From: Desulfatibacillum sp.
GTDB taxonomy: Bacteria > Desulfobacterota > Desulfobacteria > Desulfobacterales > Desulfatibacillaceae
Reading direction: 5' to 3'
DNA length: 64,000 nucleotides
NCBI GenBank assembly: GCA_016342355.1
Contig: JAEINP010000003.1
Location: forward strand, 62,001-126,000
In this document: positions 36,172-46,426 of the stretch, one piece after another
How positions within the stretch are numbered: the stretch's first letter is position 1
Layout of the letters: the number at the start of each line of letters is the position of its first letter
The notes under the pieces: model-generated
Told to the model about the DNA's origin: nothing
Database searches by the model: none
Seen by the model: the letters and a program-made list of their open reading frames with translations, nothing else
Made by a program: the position numbers and the translations under genes

Positions 36172-37416
36172 CTAAGGGGAAGAGGTGATCGGTGATGGCG
36201 AAGAGCTATAAGGGATGAACCGGAGGTCAACCCGCCCCTCCATGGATTTCGGCAAGGCCACAGTTATTTCATGATTCAACCGCGAAAAAAAGCCATCTTC
36301 CAATATCCGGCAATTAACATATAAATCATCGCCCACGGTTTCCCGACTCTCTTTCAAGGCCACTGTGGCCTTGAGCCAACCCAGTCCCCAGGTTGCCACA
36401 TATACTCTTCCCATTTCGCCCTGGCTGCCATCTTGGGGGTATACCACCTGGGCATGTGAATACGGCTTGTTGAGGCTGATATATACCTTTCGGTTTTCCG
36501 GCCTCAGACCCAGGCCCTGAGAATGGGTCTCGTAGTAAGGGCTTTGCCACAGGAATACAAACACCAGCCCCATACTGCCCCCCAGGAGGAGTATGGCGGT
36601 CAGGCTCCGCGCCCAGAACGCGGATTTGATTATGGGATGAGCTTCCGGTTTTACCGGCTTGAAAACAAAATAATCCAAACAGACGGCGGACAGTATCATA
36701 ACGCCGCCACTCCACACCACATCGGAAAAAAAATGGGCGCCTTCCACCATCCGGGCAGCGCCCAGAACGCCGCCAAAACCCAAACCGCCTATTATGCCTG
36801 CCTTGGCCAAAAGGGGATGGCTTTTCCTGAACGCCACCAAGCTGACAAAGACAAATCCCATGGTTGCGTGGCCGCAAGGAAAGGAGCGCCCTTCACCGGG
36901 GAGGCCCGGAAACAAAGGCGGGCGGTATTTGAAACTTCCTCCAAATTCCACTATCTGATTGGGCCGTGGCCGTCCCCAATAAGGTTTCAGCACGGTGTTC
37001 ACCACGAGGGCGCTCCCCAAAACTGCTGTGAGAAATACAACAAGAAAAGGCTTGCGGTAGATTTTCAGTCCTGGGACAAAACCACTGGCAAGAATTCCTC
37101 CTAATGCGGCCAGGGTCAGCCCGACACCAGGCAACGGCCCGTATTGATGTAAAAAAGCCCATGGCTGCTCCTTCGCCCACAGCCATCCATGGCCCGGCTC
37201 ATAAAACCAGGAAGCCATTTTTACATCTATGCCTCCTATCAAGCTGGCTACCGTGGCGAAAATACACCCTACCAACGCCAGGGACGCTAAGGCTTTGGGC
37301 TCTGAAAGGGCCGTCGTCGCCCAACCTTTTCCGTGTTGTTTTTTCAAGGCAGATCCCTCGTCACCTCCGTAAGCGGCAGGTTCGTAATATGCATGCAGGG
37401 AAAAGCCTATGACCAT
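36172..37416 (-). CDS. PAP2-family membrane phosphatase (LpxE-like)
   Basis: 414 residues. All three PAP2 signatures are present: KPYWGRPRP (144-152), PCGHATMGF (180-188, Cys replacing the common Ser) and ARMVEGAHFFSDV (221-233, catalytic H228). About six hydrophobic helices surround them. The C-terminal 120 residues form an unusual soluble tail not typical of short PAP2 enzymes. It likely dephosphorylates a lipid phosphate, such as undecaprenyl or lipid A phosphate, at the membrane outer face. The ATG at 37416 has AGAGG immediately adjacent, too close for good initiation, so the true start may be slightly downstream. Confidence 0.87.
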   Translation of the reverse strand: MVIGFSLHAYYEPAAYGGDEGSALKKQHGKGWATTALSEPKALASLALVGCIFATVASLIGGIDVKMASWFYEPGHGWLWAKEQPWAFLHQYGPLPGVGLTLAALGGILASGFVPGLKIYRKPFLVVFLTAVLGSALVVNTVLKPYWGRPRPNQIVEFGGSFKYRPPLFPGLPGEGRSFPCGHATMGFVFVSLVAFRKSHPLLAKAGIIGGLGFGGVLGAARMVEGAHFFSDVVWSGGVMILSAVCLDYFVFKPVKPEAHPIIKSAFWARSLTAILLLGGSMGLVFVFLWQSPYYETHSQGLGLRPENRKVYISLNKPYSHAQVVYPQDGSQGEMGRVYVATWGLGWLKATVALKESRETVGDDLYVNCRILEDGFFSRLNHEITVALPKSMEGRVDLRFIPYSSSPSPITSSP

Positions 37417-37556
37417 CCTCTGAGAAACTCGTTGACCGCATCGTTTTCCAGAAAGCGTCCAGGCTAAAAAGCCTGGCGGATGGCAAAACCCTGTTCCGAC
37501 CGGAAGGCCGCACTAATACCCGAGATGCAATGGTTCATTTTTGCATAAAAGGCTTG

Positions 37557-38303
37557 CTAACGGACAATATGCCGGTAGGCTAATGTTCCAGGGGCATCGG
37601 CTCTTGTCAACTCGTCTTGCCGGGGAAAATGATCCTGCCATTTGTCCGGATTGCGGGTGGCCGCGCAAAAAAGATATACTGCGTGCAACGGGTTGTCATT
37701 ATGGCTCATGTACAACACATGCAATCCATTGTTTTCCAATAATTTGGCAAGGGCGAACGGTGTGAATCGCCAATAATCCCCATAGGAGCCAGGCTCCCAA
37801 TGCACCATCTGCAAAAAAGGAACAACCAAAACAACCATGTCCCTGGAGAGGTCGCATAAATTTTTAACCGCTGTGTTCACGTCGTAAACATGTTCCAAGG
37901 TGGTGTGGTTAAAAACGGTGTCATAACTCCCTTTATACGATTCCGGCAGGGCAGCCTCCAAGTCCAAAACCACTTCGCCATGGTCACCGCTGGTGCCCCT
38001 AGCGCCTTCCCCGACATTGCTTATTGTATAGGTTTTTTTATTGGTAAAATAGTCTGCATATTGCCCCCCCTCCTTATCTTGATCCTCCCATCCGGAAACA
38101 TTGATGACATCGCCTTCAAAAAGGTGGGCGAACTTTTTCAGCTCCCTGTTGGACCACAATCTACCGTCCTTTTCCGGATAGCACTCCCTCAAGACTCGTG
38201 CAGTAATAAAAAACGTGAAACGGGCCAGAGGCCCAACTATGGGTTTGATGAAACCAGGCATTTTGCCTTGCAGTCCTGTTAGATTTGCTTTTTCCAGTTT
38301 CAT
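37557..38303 (-). CDS. SAM-dependent methyltransferase (class I, Methyltransf_11-like)
   Basis: About 248 residues from the ATG at 38303, which has CAAGGAT upstream. The open frame runs to 38480, but those codons are not typical. The pattern includes DVINVSGWEDQ, an acidic strand VVLDLEA, and FNHTTLEHVYDV, the post-motif seen in class I enzymes. The usual glycine loop is weak, so the fold assignment rests on the later motifs. Substrate unknown; such genes often modify cell-surface sugars. Confidence 0.72.
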   Translation of the reverse strand: MKLEKANLTGLQGKMPGFIKPIVGPLARFTFFITARVLRECYPEKDGRLWSNRELKKFAHLFEGDVINVSGWEDQDKEGGQYADYFTNKKTYTISNVGEGARGTSGDHGEVVLDLEAALPESYKGSYDTVFNHTTLEHVYDVNTAVKNLCDLSRDMVVLVVPFLQMVHWEPGSYGDYWRFTPFALAKLLENNGLHVLYMSHNDNPLHAVYLFCAATRNPDKWQDHFPRQDELTRADAPGTLAYRHIVR

Positions 38304-38904
38304 AATGAAATCCTTGATTATCCTGGCGAGAACGGGGCTGCAGTTCTCTGGTTGTTTCCCATCTATCTGTCCCGTATGCCAGCTTGGGGCCAGCATATTA
38401 TATTCCTGACCAAAGACGTTTTCAGCAAAACAATCGTCAATCAGAGAAGACCCCCTTTTGACACCCCATAAGAATACCATTCCTGACGGTAATTTTCAAC
38501 CCATCCGTCGAAGAAACCCCGGCAAAGGATGGGTGCGGCATCTCATCGCAATGGGTATTCCTATTCTGTATCAGCTCTCATTGTCAGGTGCAAGCCTCTG
38601 GCTGCCAGCGTGGTCAATGGAGGACAATTTCCGCAAAAGACTCAGGACAAAGGCAAATCTTCCATCCTGAAGATTATGCATACAGTTGACGGCGGTATGT
38701 CCCCTCCCCGCAAGGCATTCATGGATATGTGGACGGCGCATGCCCACTCCAGGCCTTGACTTAAACAAGAAAAATGGTGGATTGTGAAAGAACATCAATG
38801 TGCTGTATAGGGTGCTGGTGGCCTAAGGGATGTCAGGAGCCCCGACCTACCAATAAATTTGATCGACCTTATACGGATTTCCGGATTAGAGGAGAATTCT
38901 TGTC
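38304..38904. other. 601-bp intergenic stretch, no supported gene
   Basis: Short overlapping frames only (for example 70 codons at 38458) with no ribosome binding sites. It may contain decayed coding sequence. Confidence 0.35.
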
Positions 38905-40143
38905 ATGATGATGGAAAACGATAAAATTCAGGCCCTGGCGACCTTGGGGGCGGACCTGAACGAGGTGCACGACCTGGACATCTTGATGGAACGCATTCTG
39001 GCCCGCGCCCGGGCATTTGTCAATGCCGACGCAGGGTCTGTTTATATCGCCAATAACGGACTCCTGGATTTTACTTATACCCAAAACGACACCTTGAGCA
39101 AAAGGCTCCCTCCGGGCGAAAAACTGGTTTACTCCACCTTTTCCATACCCATTGACCAAAAAAGCGTGGCAGGATACGCGGCGGCCACAGGCCGCCCTCT
39201 CAATCTCCAGGACGCCCATGCCATTGACCCTTCCAAACCCTATGGCTTCAACAAAAAATTTGACGAGACTTCCGGCTATCTCACCAAATCTGTATTGGCC
39301 ATCCCGTTAAAAAATATGAAGAACAACGTGATCGGCGTACTCCAGATCATAAATGCCCAAAACGAAAGCGGTCAGGTGATTCCGTTTTCTCCCGAGGACG
39401 AGCAAATGATGTCGCATTTTGCGGGCATCGCCTCCGTGGCTCTTGTCCGCGCTCAAATGACCAGGGCTATTTTGTTGCGCATGATCAAAATGGCTGAAAT
39501 GCGCGACCCCAAAGAAACCGGCGCTCATGTCAACAGAGTGGGCGGCTACTCCCTGGAGCTTTATGAGCGCTGGGCAGCCAAAAGGAATATTACTTTCGAG
39601 GAAATCGAGTCCACCCGCGACAGCATCCGTATGGCTGCCATGCTGCATGACGTGGGTAAGGTGGCCATCTCTGACCTGATTCTCAAGAAACCCGGCCGCT
39701 TTAATGAGGACGAGTATGAAATCATGAAGCAGCATACGGTTTTGGGAGCCCGGCTTTTTTCGGATTCCCAGTCAGATTTTGACGATGCGGCCCGCTTGGT
39801 CGCCCTCAACCACCACGAAAGGTGGGATGGCAAGGGCTATCCCGGTCATGTGGATTTCCTCACGGGAAACCCTTTAGAGGGCCTGGCCGCTCAGGATGGC
39901 AAGGCCCGGGGTAAAAAGGGCGAGGAAATTCCCATTCTTGGCCGCATAGTGGCCCTGGCCGATGTTTTCGATGCCCTCTGCTCCAAAAGAGTATATAAGG
40001 AAGCCTGGACCGACGAGGAAACCTTCAAAGCCCTGGAAGAGGGACGCGGAACCCAGTTTGATCCCGAACTGGTGGATATCTTTTTTTCCTGTGTGGACGT
40101 GATCAAATCCATCCGGGAGCGTTATCGGGACGAAGAGCATTGA
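38905..40143 (+). CDS. GAF-HD-GYP protein, putative c-di-GMP phosphodiesterase
   Basis: 412 residues. A GAF domain fills about 10-180. The HD-GYP domain follows with AAMLHDVGKVA (near 243-253) and HHERWDGKGYPG (near 300-312), both intact. It should hydrolyse c-di-GMP to pGpG or GMP, with the GAF domain as sensor. ATGATGATG gives three possible starts within 7 bp, with GGAG 14 bp upstream. The alpha/beta hydrolase gene starts 20 bp after the stop. Confidence 0.92.
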   Translation: MMMENDKIQALATLGADLNEVHDLDILMERILARARAFVNADAGSVYIANNGLLDFTYTQNDTLSKRLPPGEKLVYSTFSIPIDQKSVAGYAAATGRPLNLQDAHAIDPSKPYGFNKKFDETSGYLTKSVLAIPLKNMKNNVIGVLQIINAQNESGQVIPFSPEDEQMMSHFAGIASVALVRAQMTRAILLRMIKMAEMRDPKETGAHVNRVGGYSLELYERWAAKRNITFEEIESTRDSIRMAAMLHDVGKVAISDLILKKPGRFNEDEYEIMKQHTVLGARLFSDSQSDFDDAARLVALNHHERWDGKGYPGHVDFLTGNPLEGLAAQDGKARGKKGEEIPILGRIVALADVFDALCSKRVYKEAWTDEETFKALEEGRGTQFDPELVDIFFSCVDVIKSIRERYRDEEH

Positions 40144-40163
40144 CCCATATCATGGAGGAAATC

Positions 40164-40970
40164 ATGGATACCCGGAAACTCCTGGAAAAACTCGACAGCC
40201 CTCTGGTCAGCCAGTATCTTTTTCATCCCCGCTCCCAATATTCCTCGCCCATCCCTCCCACGGGACAGGACATGACCATCCCCGCCAATGACGGCATACT
40301 GCTTGGGGCCAGAATGTACCTGGCGGACAAGGAAAGTCACAACATTCTGTTTTTTCATGGCAACGGAGAAATCGCCGCAGACTACGACGACATTGGTCCC
40401 ATGTACACGGCTATAGGCATTAGTTTTCTGGTCATGGACTACAGGGGCTACGGCGCCAGCCAGGGTTCCCCCAGTGTTTCTTCCATGCTGGTGGATGCCC
40501 AGACCATTTTCGACCATGTATGGAGTTGGCTAAAGCGCGAAGGCCGTACCAAAAGCCTGTGGATTATGGGACGTTCCCTGGGCAGCGCTTCGGCCCTGGA
40601 AATCGCAGCGTCCCGGCAGCCGGAAATTTCCGGGCTCATCATTGAATCCGGGTTTGCCCGGGTGGTTCCCCTTTTACGGACTATTGGCGTCAACACCCTG
40701 TCCATGGGCCTGACCAATGAGCTCGACCCGGTAGGCAATTTGGACAAAATGGCTGTATGCAACAAGCCCACCCTGGTCATTCATGCCGAACATGACCACA
40801 TCATCCCCCTTTCCCATGGGGAAGACCTGCACCGGATCTGCCCGGCTCAATCAAAACAATTCTTCATGGCGCCCGGGGCCAATCATAACGACATCATGTT
40901 CCGGGCAGGCAAAAAATATTTTTCGGTCATTCGATCCTTTTTGGATGAAAACAGCGCCATAGGGAAATGA
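40164..40970 (+). CDS. alpha/beta hydrolase (serine aminopeptidase/BEM46-like)
   Basis: 268 residues from the ATG at 40164 with GGAGG upstream. FHGNG is the oxyanion loop, DYRGYGASQG is typical of the BEM46/YfhR-like group, and GRSLGS contains nucleophile S138. The acid is in AEHDHIIP and the base in ANHNDI. It is cytoplasmic by sequence. Probably cotranscribed with the HD-GYP gene; substrate unknown. Confidence 0.88.
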   Translation: MDTRKLLEKLDSPLVSQYLFHPRSQYSSPIPPTGQDMTIPANDGILLGARMYLADKESHNILFFHGNGEIAADYDDIGPMYTAIGISFLVMDYRGYGASQGSPSVSSMLVDAQTIFDHVWSWLKREGRTKSLWIMGRSLGSASALEIAASRQPEISGLIIESGFARVVPLLRTIGVNTLSMGLTNELDPVGNLDKMAVCNKPTLVIHAEHDHIIPLSHGEDLHRICPAQSKQFFMAPGANHNDIMFRAGKKYFSVIRSFLDENSAIGK

Positions 40971-41073
40971 TACCGACCAGGCTTCCAAGTACTTGCCTTG
41001 ACATTGTTAGGGATTTCAGGCAAAAATGACTATGATTCAACCCAAGGAAAAAACCTTAGCTACAAGAGGATTC

Positions 41074-41541
41074 ATGAAAAAACTCGCCGTATTGCTGATA
41101 TTTTCTCTGATCCTGGCATCTTGCGCTTCCCGCGAGGAACCCCTTATTCATCCTCTGCCCGAAGATAAGCCTATGTATGGAGTCACTCATGATGGCGTAT
41201 TTTTTATCCATGATTCCCTTGTGTTGAATGCGGAAGTGGAGAGTGTCCAACTGGCTTCCCAGGCCACCGAATGGAAAAAACGCCCCATGGAAAAAGTGGG
41301 GGACTACCATATTTACGATTGCAGGAACGACAACCACGATCGGGCGCTTTTTGTGTTTTACCGCAATTACTTCAAAATCCAATATTGCTTTTATACGGAT
41401 AAATATGCCTCGATCCCCGGAGTATTTTCAGGAAACAAGGAAATATCCAAACACCTTGATCCCGAAGACCTTTCAATAACCGCAAAGGTCGGCCCCATTT
41501 TTTACACCACCGTGGTGGAAGAAGGCCCTCCCCTGTGGTGA
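41074..41541 (+). CDS. lipoprotein of unknown function
   Basis: 155 residues from the ATG at 41074 (AAGAGGA upstream). MKKLAVLLIFSLILASC is a lipoprotein signal with lipobox LASC. The mature part is beta-rich (VYGVTHDGVFF-like strands, HIYDCRNDNHDRALFVFYRNYF) with no recognised domain. It should be anchored to the outer or inner membrane. A small hairpin (CTGCCC / GGGCAG, about 41571-41590) lies before the next gene. Confidence 0.78.
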   Translation: MKKLAVLLIFSLILASCASREEPLIHPLPEDKPMYGVTHDGVFFIHDSLVLNAEVESVQLASQATEWKKRPMEKVGDYHIYDCRNDNHDRALFVFYRNYFKIQYCFYTDKYASIPGVFSGNKEISKHLDPEDLSITAKVGPIFYTTVVEEGPPLW

Positions 41542-41613
41542 TTTTTGCCCGGAGCACCTTGCCCTAAGACGGCTGCCCGGCTTTTGGGCAGTACCTCATA
41601 TCAGGAGACGATA

Positions 41614-41886
41614 GTGAAAGATGAAACCAAGGAAATCCGTGTGCATTTCCCGGAAACACTGCATGGCGGCAATTATGCCAACAATATGACCATTACCCAT
41701 ACCCGGGAGGAGTTCATTCTGGATTTCCTCATGATAGCCCCCCCTGCCGGCGCCGTCACCTCCCGTGTAATCACAAGCCCCGGCCACCTGAAACGCATGA
41801 TTGAAGCCTTGCTGGAAAACCTGAAAACTTACGAAAACGCCCATGGGCCAATCCAGCCCGCCCAGGAACCCCGGACCATGCACTAA
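41614..41886 (+). CDS. DUF3467 protein
   Basis: 90 residues starting at GTG with AGGAG 6 bp upstream. The DUF3467 core is clear: GGNYANNMTITHTREEFILDF then TSRVITSPGHLKRM. Function unknown. It is highly conserved and short, suggesting a structural or binding role. Confidence 0.85.
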   Translation: MKDETKEIRVHFPETLHGGNYANNMTITHTREEFILDFLMIAPPAGAVTSRVITSPGHLKRMIEALLENLKTYENAHGPIQPAQEPRTMH

Positions 41887-41918
41887 AGACCCGGCGCATC
41901 CCCAACAAGGAAGACCAC

Positions 41919-42656
41919 ATGGATGGAGTAGGAGACCGGTTCCAAAAGGACACCAAATATCAAAGGGGCAGCTTGCCCGGCGGAAGTCTGGATTTTTCCA
42001 CCCGCCCCAAGCAATACAAGGAATATGCTGGAGCCCAAAGGATTGCCCTGGACCCGCCCAAACCCCGGTTGATAGCCCCCCTGGACCTGTGCATCAGAAC
42101 CCGCAGGAGCGTCCGGCGTTTTGCCTCCAAAACAGTCTCTTTCCAGGACCTTTCCTACCTCGCCTGGGCGACGGGTGGCATCCAAAGAATTGAAGGGAAC
42201 CACCCTTTTCGCACCGCCCCGTCGGCCGGGGCCCTGTACCCCATTGAAACTTATCTGGTGGTGAAAAACGCCGAAAAGGTACCCCCTGGCCTGTACCACT
42301 ATTTCCCTTTGGAGCATTCCCTGGAGTTAATGAAAGACGGTGATTTTTCGTCCCACGCCACCCGGGCGGCTTTGGACCAGAACATGTGCATGTCCGCTGC
42401 TGTGACCTTTTTTTTCACCGCTGTCTGGGAACGAAGCAAATGGAAATACAAGCAACGGGCCTACCGGTATATTTATTTGGATGCAGGACACATGGGCCAG
42501 AATCTGGCCCTGGCGGCTGCGGGTCTGGGATTGGGAACCTGCGCCATCGGCGCAATCTACGATGAGGAAGCAGACGCCCTTCTTCAATTGGATTCGGAAG
42601 AAGAAGGAACCATTATGATGGTCGTGGCCGGGTATCCTGTCAAGGACGGTCGCTGA
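41919..42656 (+). CDS. SagB/ThcOx-type nitroreductase-family oxidoreductase
   Basis: 245 residues. RTRRSVRRF at the start of the fold binds FMN phosphate. TAPSAGALYPIE is diagnostic of the SagB group, and DAGHMGQNLALAAAGLGLG completes the FMN site. SagB enzymes oxidise azolines in peptide maturation, but standalone copies like this one lack cyclodehydratase partners and have no set role. AAGGA precedes the ATG, 32 bp after DUF3467. Confidence 0.9.
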   Translation: MDGVGDRFQKDTKYQRGSLPGGSLDFSTRPKQYKEYAGAQRIALDPPKPRLIAPLDLCIRTRRSVRRFASKTVSFQDLSYLAWATGGIQRIEGNHPFRTAPSAGALYPIETYLVVKNAEKVPPGLYHYFPLEHSLELMKDGDFSSHATRAALDQNMCMSAAVTFFFTAVWERSKWKYKQRAYRYIYLDAGHMGQNLALAAAGLGLGTCAIGAIYDEEADALLQLDSEEEGTIMMVVAGYPVKDGR

Positions 42657-42716
42657 CCCATCGCTAACTAAAACATAAGCACAAATCCGCCGGAATACTC
42701 CGGCCTATAGAGCACT

Positions 42717-43328
42717 ATGGATATCAAATCATTATTTGCACTGCCCGTGAAGGGATTTTTGGCTGAGGACGAAGCACAAAGGCTGTATGATATTGCCTTG
42801 AAAGCGGGCGTAAAAGGCCCGTGTCTTGAAATTGGAAGCTATTGCGGCAAGTCCACCCTCTTCCTGGGAACAGCCTGCAAAAAAGCGGGGGCTGTCCTGT
42901 TTTCCATTGACCATCACCGGGGAAATGAAGAGCAGCAGCCCGGCGAGGAATACCACGACTCGGATTTGGTGGATGGCGTGGGAAGAATGGACACTTTTCC
43001 TTTTTTCAGGAAAACCCTGGATATGGCTGGCCTGGAAGACACGGTCATCGCCATGGTGACAACGTCGCGGATTGCCTCCAGACAATGGGCTACCCCCTTG
43101 TCCCTGGTTTTTATCGACGGTGGGCATAGCTTTGAAGCAGCCTATACCGACTATGTTTCCTGGGCAGGCCATGTGATGCCCGGAGGATACCTGGCCATCC
43201 ATGACATTTTTGACGATCCCGCCAAGGGCGGCCAGGCGCCCTACGAAATCTACAATATGGCCAAGGCTTCGCGGCTTTTTGAGGAATGCCCCATGACTGG
43301 AACCCTGGGAGTGCTCAGGCGGCTTTAG
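42717..43328 (+). CDS. class I SAM-dependent methyltransferase (Methyltransf_24)
   Basis: 203 residues. The SAM loop is CLEIGSYCGKS, followed by FSIDHHRG and FIDGGHSFEAAYTDY with the acidic D-G-H pattern typical of Methyltransf_24. The substrate is unknown, though the family often methylates sugars or small molecules. It is the last gene of the 38905-43328 run. Confidence 0.85.
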   Translation: MDIKSLFALPVKGFLAEDEAQRLYDIALKAGVKGPCLEIGSYCGKSTLFLGTACKKAGAVLFSIDHHRGNEEQQPGEEYHDSDLVDGVGRMDTFPFFRKTLDMAGLEDTVIAMVTTSRIASRQWATPLSLVFIDGGHSFEAAYTDYVSWAGHVMPGGYLAIHDIFDDPAKGGQAPYEIYNMAKASRLFEECPMTGTLGVLRRL

Positions 43329-43572
43329 AATCGTGGATTTGGGTGATTGCGGCTGTTGCAACCATCGTGGCGCAAAACCCGAAAACGAAAAAACAAAGAC
43401 GCGGGATCACCGTCTGCGCGAGGATGACGGAACTGTGGGCAATTACCGCACTGGAGGTGCACTCGACGCCGGAGTCCTCCGCCTTTGGGTAGCCGCGGCA
43501 GCTTGCTGCCGGGGGTCCGCAGGACAATAGGTCGACCGAAACACGCATATATGCGGTGTTGTTAGACGAACC

Positions 43573-43601
43573 AAAAGGGGAGCCGATCGGCTCCCCTTTT
43601 T
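43573..43601. terminator. perfect palindromic bidirectional terminator
   Basis: A 28-bp perfect palindrome (14-bp arms, AAAAGGGGAGCCGA and its complement) ending in T5. It separates the convergent methyltransferase and formate dehydrogenase genes. Confidence 0.85.
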
Positions 43602-43642
43602 AAATCATCTCGCTCCCATGCTTTGCACGGGAGTGTATTTTT

Positions 43643-43672
43643 CAGGAGGCCGCAAAAGCAGCCTCCTGTTTT
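43643..43672 (+). terminator. second hairpin near the fdhA end
   Basis: An 8-bp stem CAGGAGGC / GCCTCCTG with a 10-nt loop followed by TTTTC on the plus strand. Confidence 0.5.
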
Positions 43673-43675
43673 CTT

Positions 43676-46426
43676 CTATGCGGCCTTGGCAAGACGTACG
43701 GCGCACACCTTGAATTCCGGAATCTTGGCCACAGGGTCCAGGGCGGAATTGGTGAGCTTGTTGGCTGCCGCTTCCGCGTAATGGAAGGGCAGGAACACCG
43801 TGCCGGGGCCGGTCATGTCGATGACCCGGGCCTTGGCAGTTATCTCTCCGCGGCGGGAGGTAATGCGCACCTTTTCCCCGTCGCTGATACCCAGAGCCTG
43901 GGCGTCTTCCGGCGCAATCTCCACAAAGCACTCGGGCGCGGCCACGTTCAAACCGTCTGACTTCATGGTCATGGTGCCGGTGTGGTAGTGGTAGATCACG
44001 CGGCCCGTGGTGAGGTACAGAGGATATTCGTCGTCCGGCTGTTCCGCTGGCGGGATAAAGTCTATGGCGTGGAATAACCCCTTGCCACGGGTAAACTGGG
44101 CCGCGTGCAGAATGGGCGTGCCAGGGTGATTAGTTGCAGGGCAGGGCCAGTGCAGGCCGTCCTGCTCGATGCGTTTGTACGAGATTCCGCCGTAGGACGG
44201 CGTGACCCGGGCGATTTCCTCGAAAATCTGCTCGGGATTTTCATATTTCATCTCGTAACCCATGCGTGTGGCGATTTCGGAAATGATTTCCCAATCCTGC
44301 TTGCACTCGCCGGGGGCTTCCACAGCCTTTCTGACGCGCTGGACTTTCCGTTCCGTGTTGGAGAACGTGCCTTCCTTTTCCGCAAAGCAGGCGGAAGGCA
44401 GGACCACGTCGGCCTTTGCGGCGGTTTCGGTCAGGAAGATATCCTGCACCACCAAAAATTCCAGATGCTCCAGACATTGTTCGGCATGGTTCAGGTCTGC
44501 GTCGGAAACCAGGGGATTTTCGCCAATGATGTACATGGCCTTTATTTTGCCCTCATGGGCCATGGGCAGCATGACGGTCACGGGGAGACCCAAATTGCCG
44601 GACATGCCGTTGACGCCCCATTCCATTTCCATCCTGGCCAATGCTTCCGGGTTGGTGACAGGCTGGTAGGCAGGGAACACATTAGGCAGGCCGCCCATGT
44701 CGCATGCGCCCTGGACGTTGTTCTGGCCCCGCAGGGGATTCACGCCGCCCCCCGGGATGCCCAGATTTCCGCAAAGCATGGAAAGGTTGGCCAGGGATTT
44801 TACGTTGTCGGTGCCGCAAATATGTTGGGTAATGCCCATGGCGTAGCAGATGCTGGCAGCCTTGGCATTGGCGAAAATCCGGGCGGTTTCAACAATATCG
44901 TTTGCGGGTATGCCGGTGATTTCCTCCACATATTCCGGAGTGAATTTCTCCACGGCGGCTTTCAGGTCCTCGAACCCTTCGGTCCTGGCTTCCACGTATT
45001 CCTTGGCGTAGAGATTTTCCTTGATGATGACGTGCATGAGCCCGTTGATCCATGCCACGTCCGTTCCCAGATTTTGCCGGAGCCACTTGGCGGCCAGCTT
45101 GGTCATGGGAATCTGGCGCGGGTCCACCACGATGATTTTAGCGTTATTGCGCTTAACGGCTCTTTTGGCGTAGGTGGAAAGCACCGGGTGGTTTTCCGAG
45201 GTATTGGACCCGGTGATAAGGATAACGTCGGCCTTTTCCAGATCGCCAATGGGGTTTGTCATTGCTCCGCTTCCGAATGCCGCGGCCAGACCGGCCACTG
45301 TGGAGCTATGTCAAAGGCGTGCGCAGTGGTCCACATTATTGGTTTTGAGGACCGCCCGGGCGAATTTCTGGGCCAGGTAATTTTCTTCGTTGCTGATACG
45401 GGCCGAGGTAAGCACACCCATGGTGTCACCGCCGTGCGTTTCCTTGATCTGGGAAAACTTTTTGGCGACCAAGTCCAGGGCTTCGTCCCAGGAGGCTTCG
45501 CGGAACTTGCCGTTTTCCTTGATGAGCGGGGTTTGAATACGGTCGGGGTGGCCTACAAAATGGTATCCGAACCGGCCCTTGACGCACAAACTTCCGTAGT
45601 TGGGGGCAACCCCTTCCACGCCGTTCACCTTAACAATCTTATTGCCGCGGACATGGAGTTCCAACTGGCAGCCTACGCCGCAATAGCTGCATGTGGTGCG
45701 GACTTTTCTGTCCACTTCCCAGGGGCGCAAGCTATAATGGACGTCTTTTTCCACCAGGGCGCCCACCGGACAAGCCTGAACGCATTCGCCGCAGTACACG
45801 CACAAATCGTTGGCCAGGGGATAGGAGGCGTCCTTATCGTTGCGGTCCCAGTCAATAGCAAGATTGACCTGGACTTCGTTACAGGCTGCTTCGCACCGGC
45901 CGCACTTGATGCACCGGGAGTAATCCCTCACGAAAAAGGGATTGGCCAGGTCTTTGGGATATTCGGTGTCAGAGGGGGTGTTTTCACCCTGCACCTGATA
46001 CTTGAAAGCTAGGTCCTGCAAACGACAATCACCCCAGACCGGACAGAGGTCCGTGGTGTCGTCGGATTTTTGAGCGCCTAATTGAAAATCGGTCCAGGAA
46101 GCGTCGCGCGTGCCGCAAACCGCGCAATTATGATTGCCGGTGTTGAGCATTTTGCGAACCGCCTCTTTACGGGCCTTGACGACCTTGGGGGACTCGGTGC
46201 GGACGATCATCCAGGTTTCGGCCAGGGTTTCACAGGCGCGAACCAGTTCTTCCCCGCCGTTGACTTCCACCACGCAGACTCCGCAGCCTCCGTTGGATAC
46301 GGCCCCTGCCAGGTAGCACAGGGTGGGAATGTCCAGGCTGTTGGCCTGGGCAACGTCCAAAATAGTCTGTCCGGCAAAAAAGGGATAACTCCTGCCGTTG
46401 ATTGTGATATTGCCTTTTGGTTTCAT
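43676..46426 (-). CDS. fdhA: formate dehydrogenase alpha subunit with selenocysteine, NuoG-like N-terminus
   Basis: About 916 residues, read through an in-frame TGA at 45311-45313 as selenocysteine (residue 372; context HCARL-U-HSSTVAGLAAAF, the invariant FDH active-site motif). A 2Fe-2S ferredoxin domain (about 1-80, CYLAG/CGVC) is followed by a NuoG-type Cys-rich segment and two 4Fe-4S clusters (CIKCGRCEAAC, CVYCGECVQAC). A further cluster (CSYCGVGC) precedes the Mo/W-bis-MGD domain. It interconverts formate and CO2 in the cytoplasm; no Tat signal is seen. The ATG at 46426 has GAGGT upstream. No beta subunit adjoins. A SECIS-like hairpin follows the TGA. Confidence 0.94.
45284..45313 (-). 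promoter_or_regulatory. SECIS-like element for selenocysteine insertion
   Basis: Minus strand: TGA, 18 nt, then a GGTCT apical loop closed by GGCC/GGCC. The GGUCU loop and 18-nt spacing match what is known of the E. coli fdhF SECIS. It supports UGA recoding by SelB. Confidence 0.8.

Larger units (their letters stand above)
43329..43675. other. convergent intergenic region with two hairpins
   Basis: 347 bp with no gene. It contains short dyads (CGGCAGC-TT-GCTGCCG at 43496-43511; an AACAC/GTGTT hairpin around 43539-43560) and two strong hairpins listed as terminators. Confidence 0.45.

Noticed and set aside
43539-43570. Integron attC-like GTTAGAC next to a dyad
   Set aside because: No complementary RYYYAAC partner at the required distance and no integron integrase or cassette.
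44105-46012. 635-codon plus-strand ORF opposite fdhA
   Set aside because: Antisense shadow of the formate dehydrogenase gene; low-complexity His/Gly-rich translation, no ribosome binding site.
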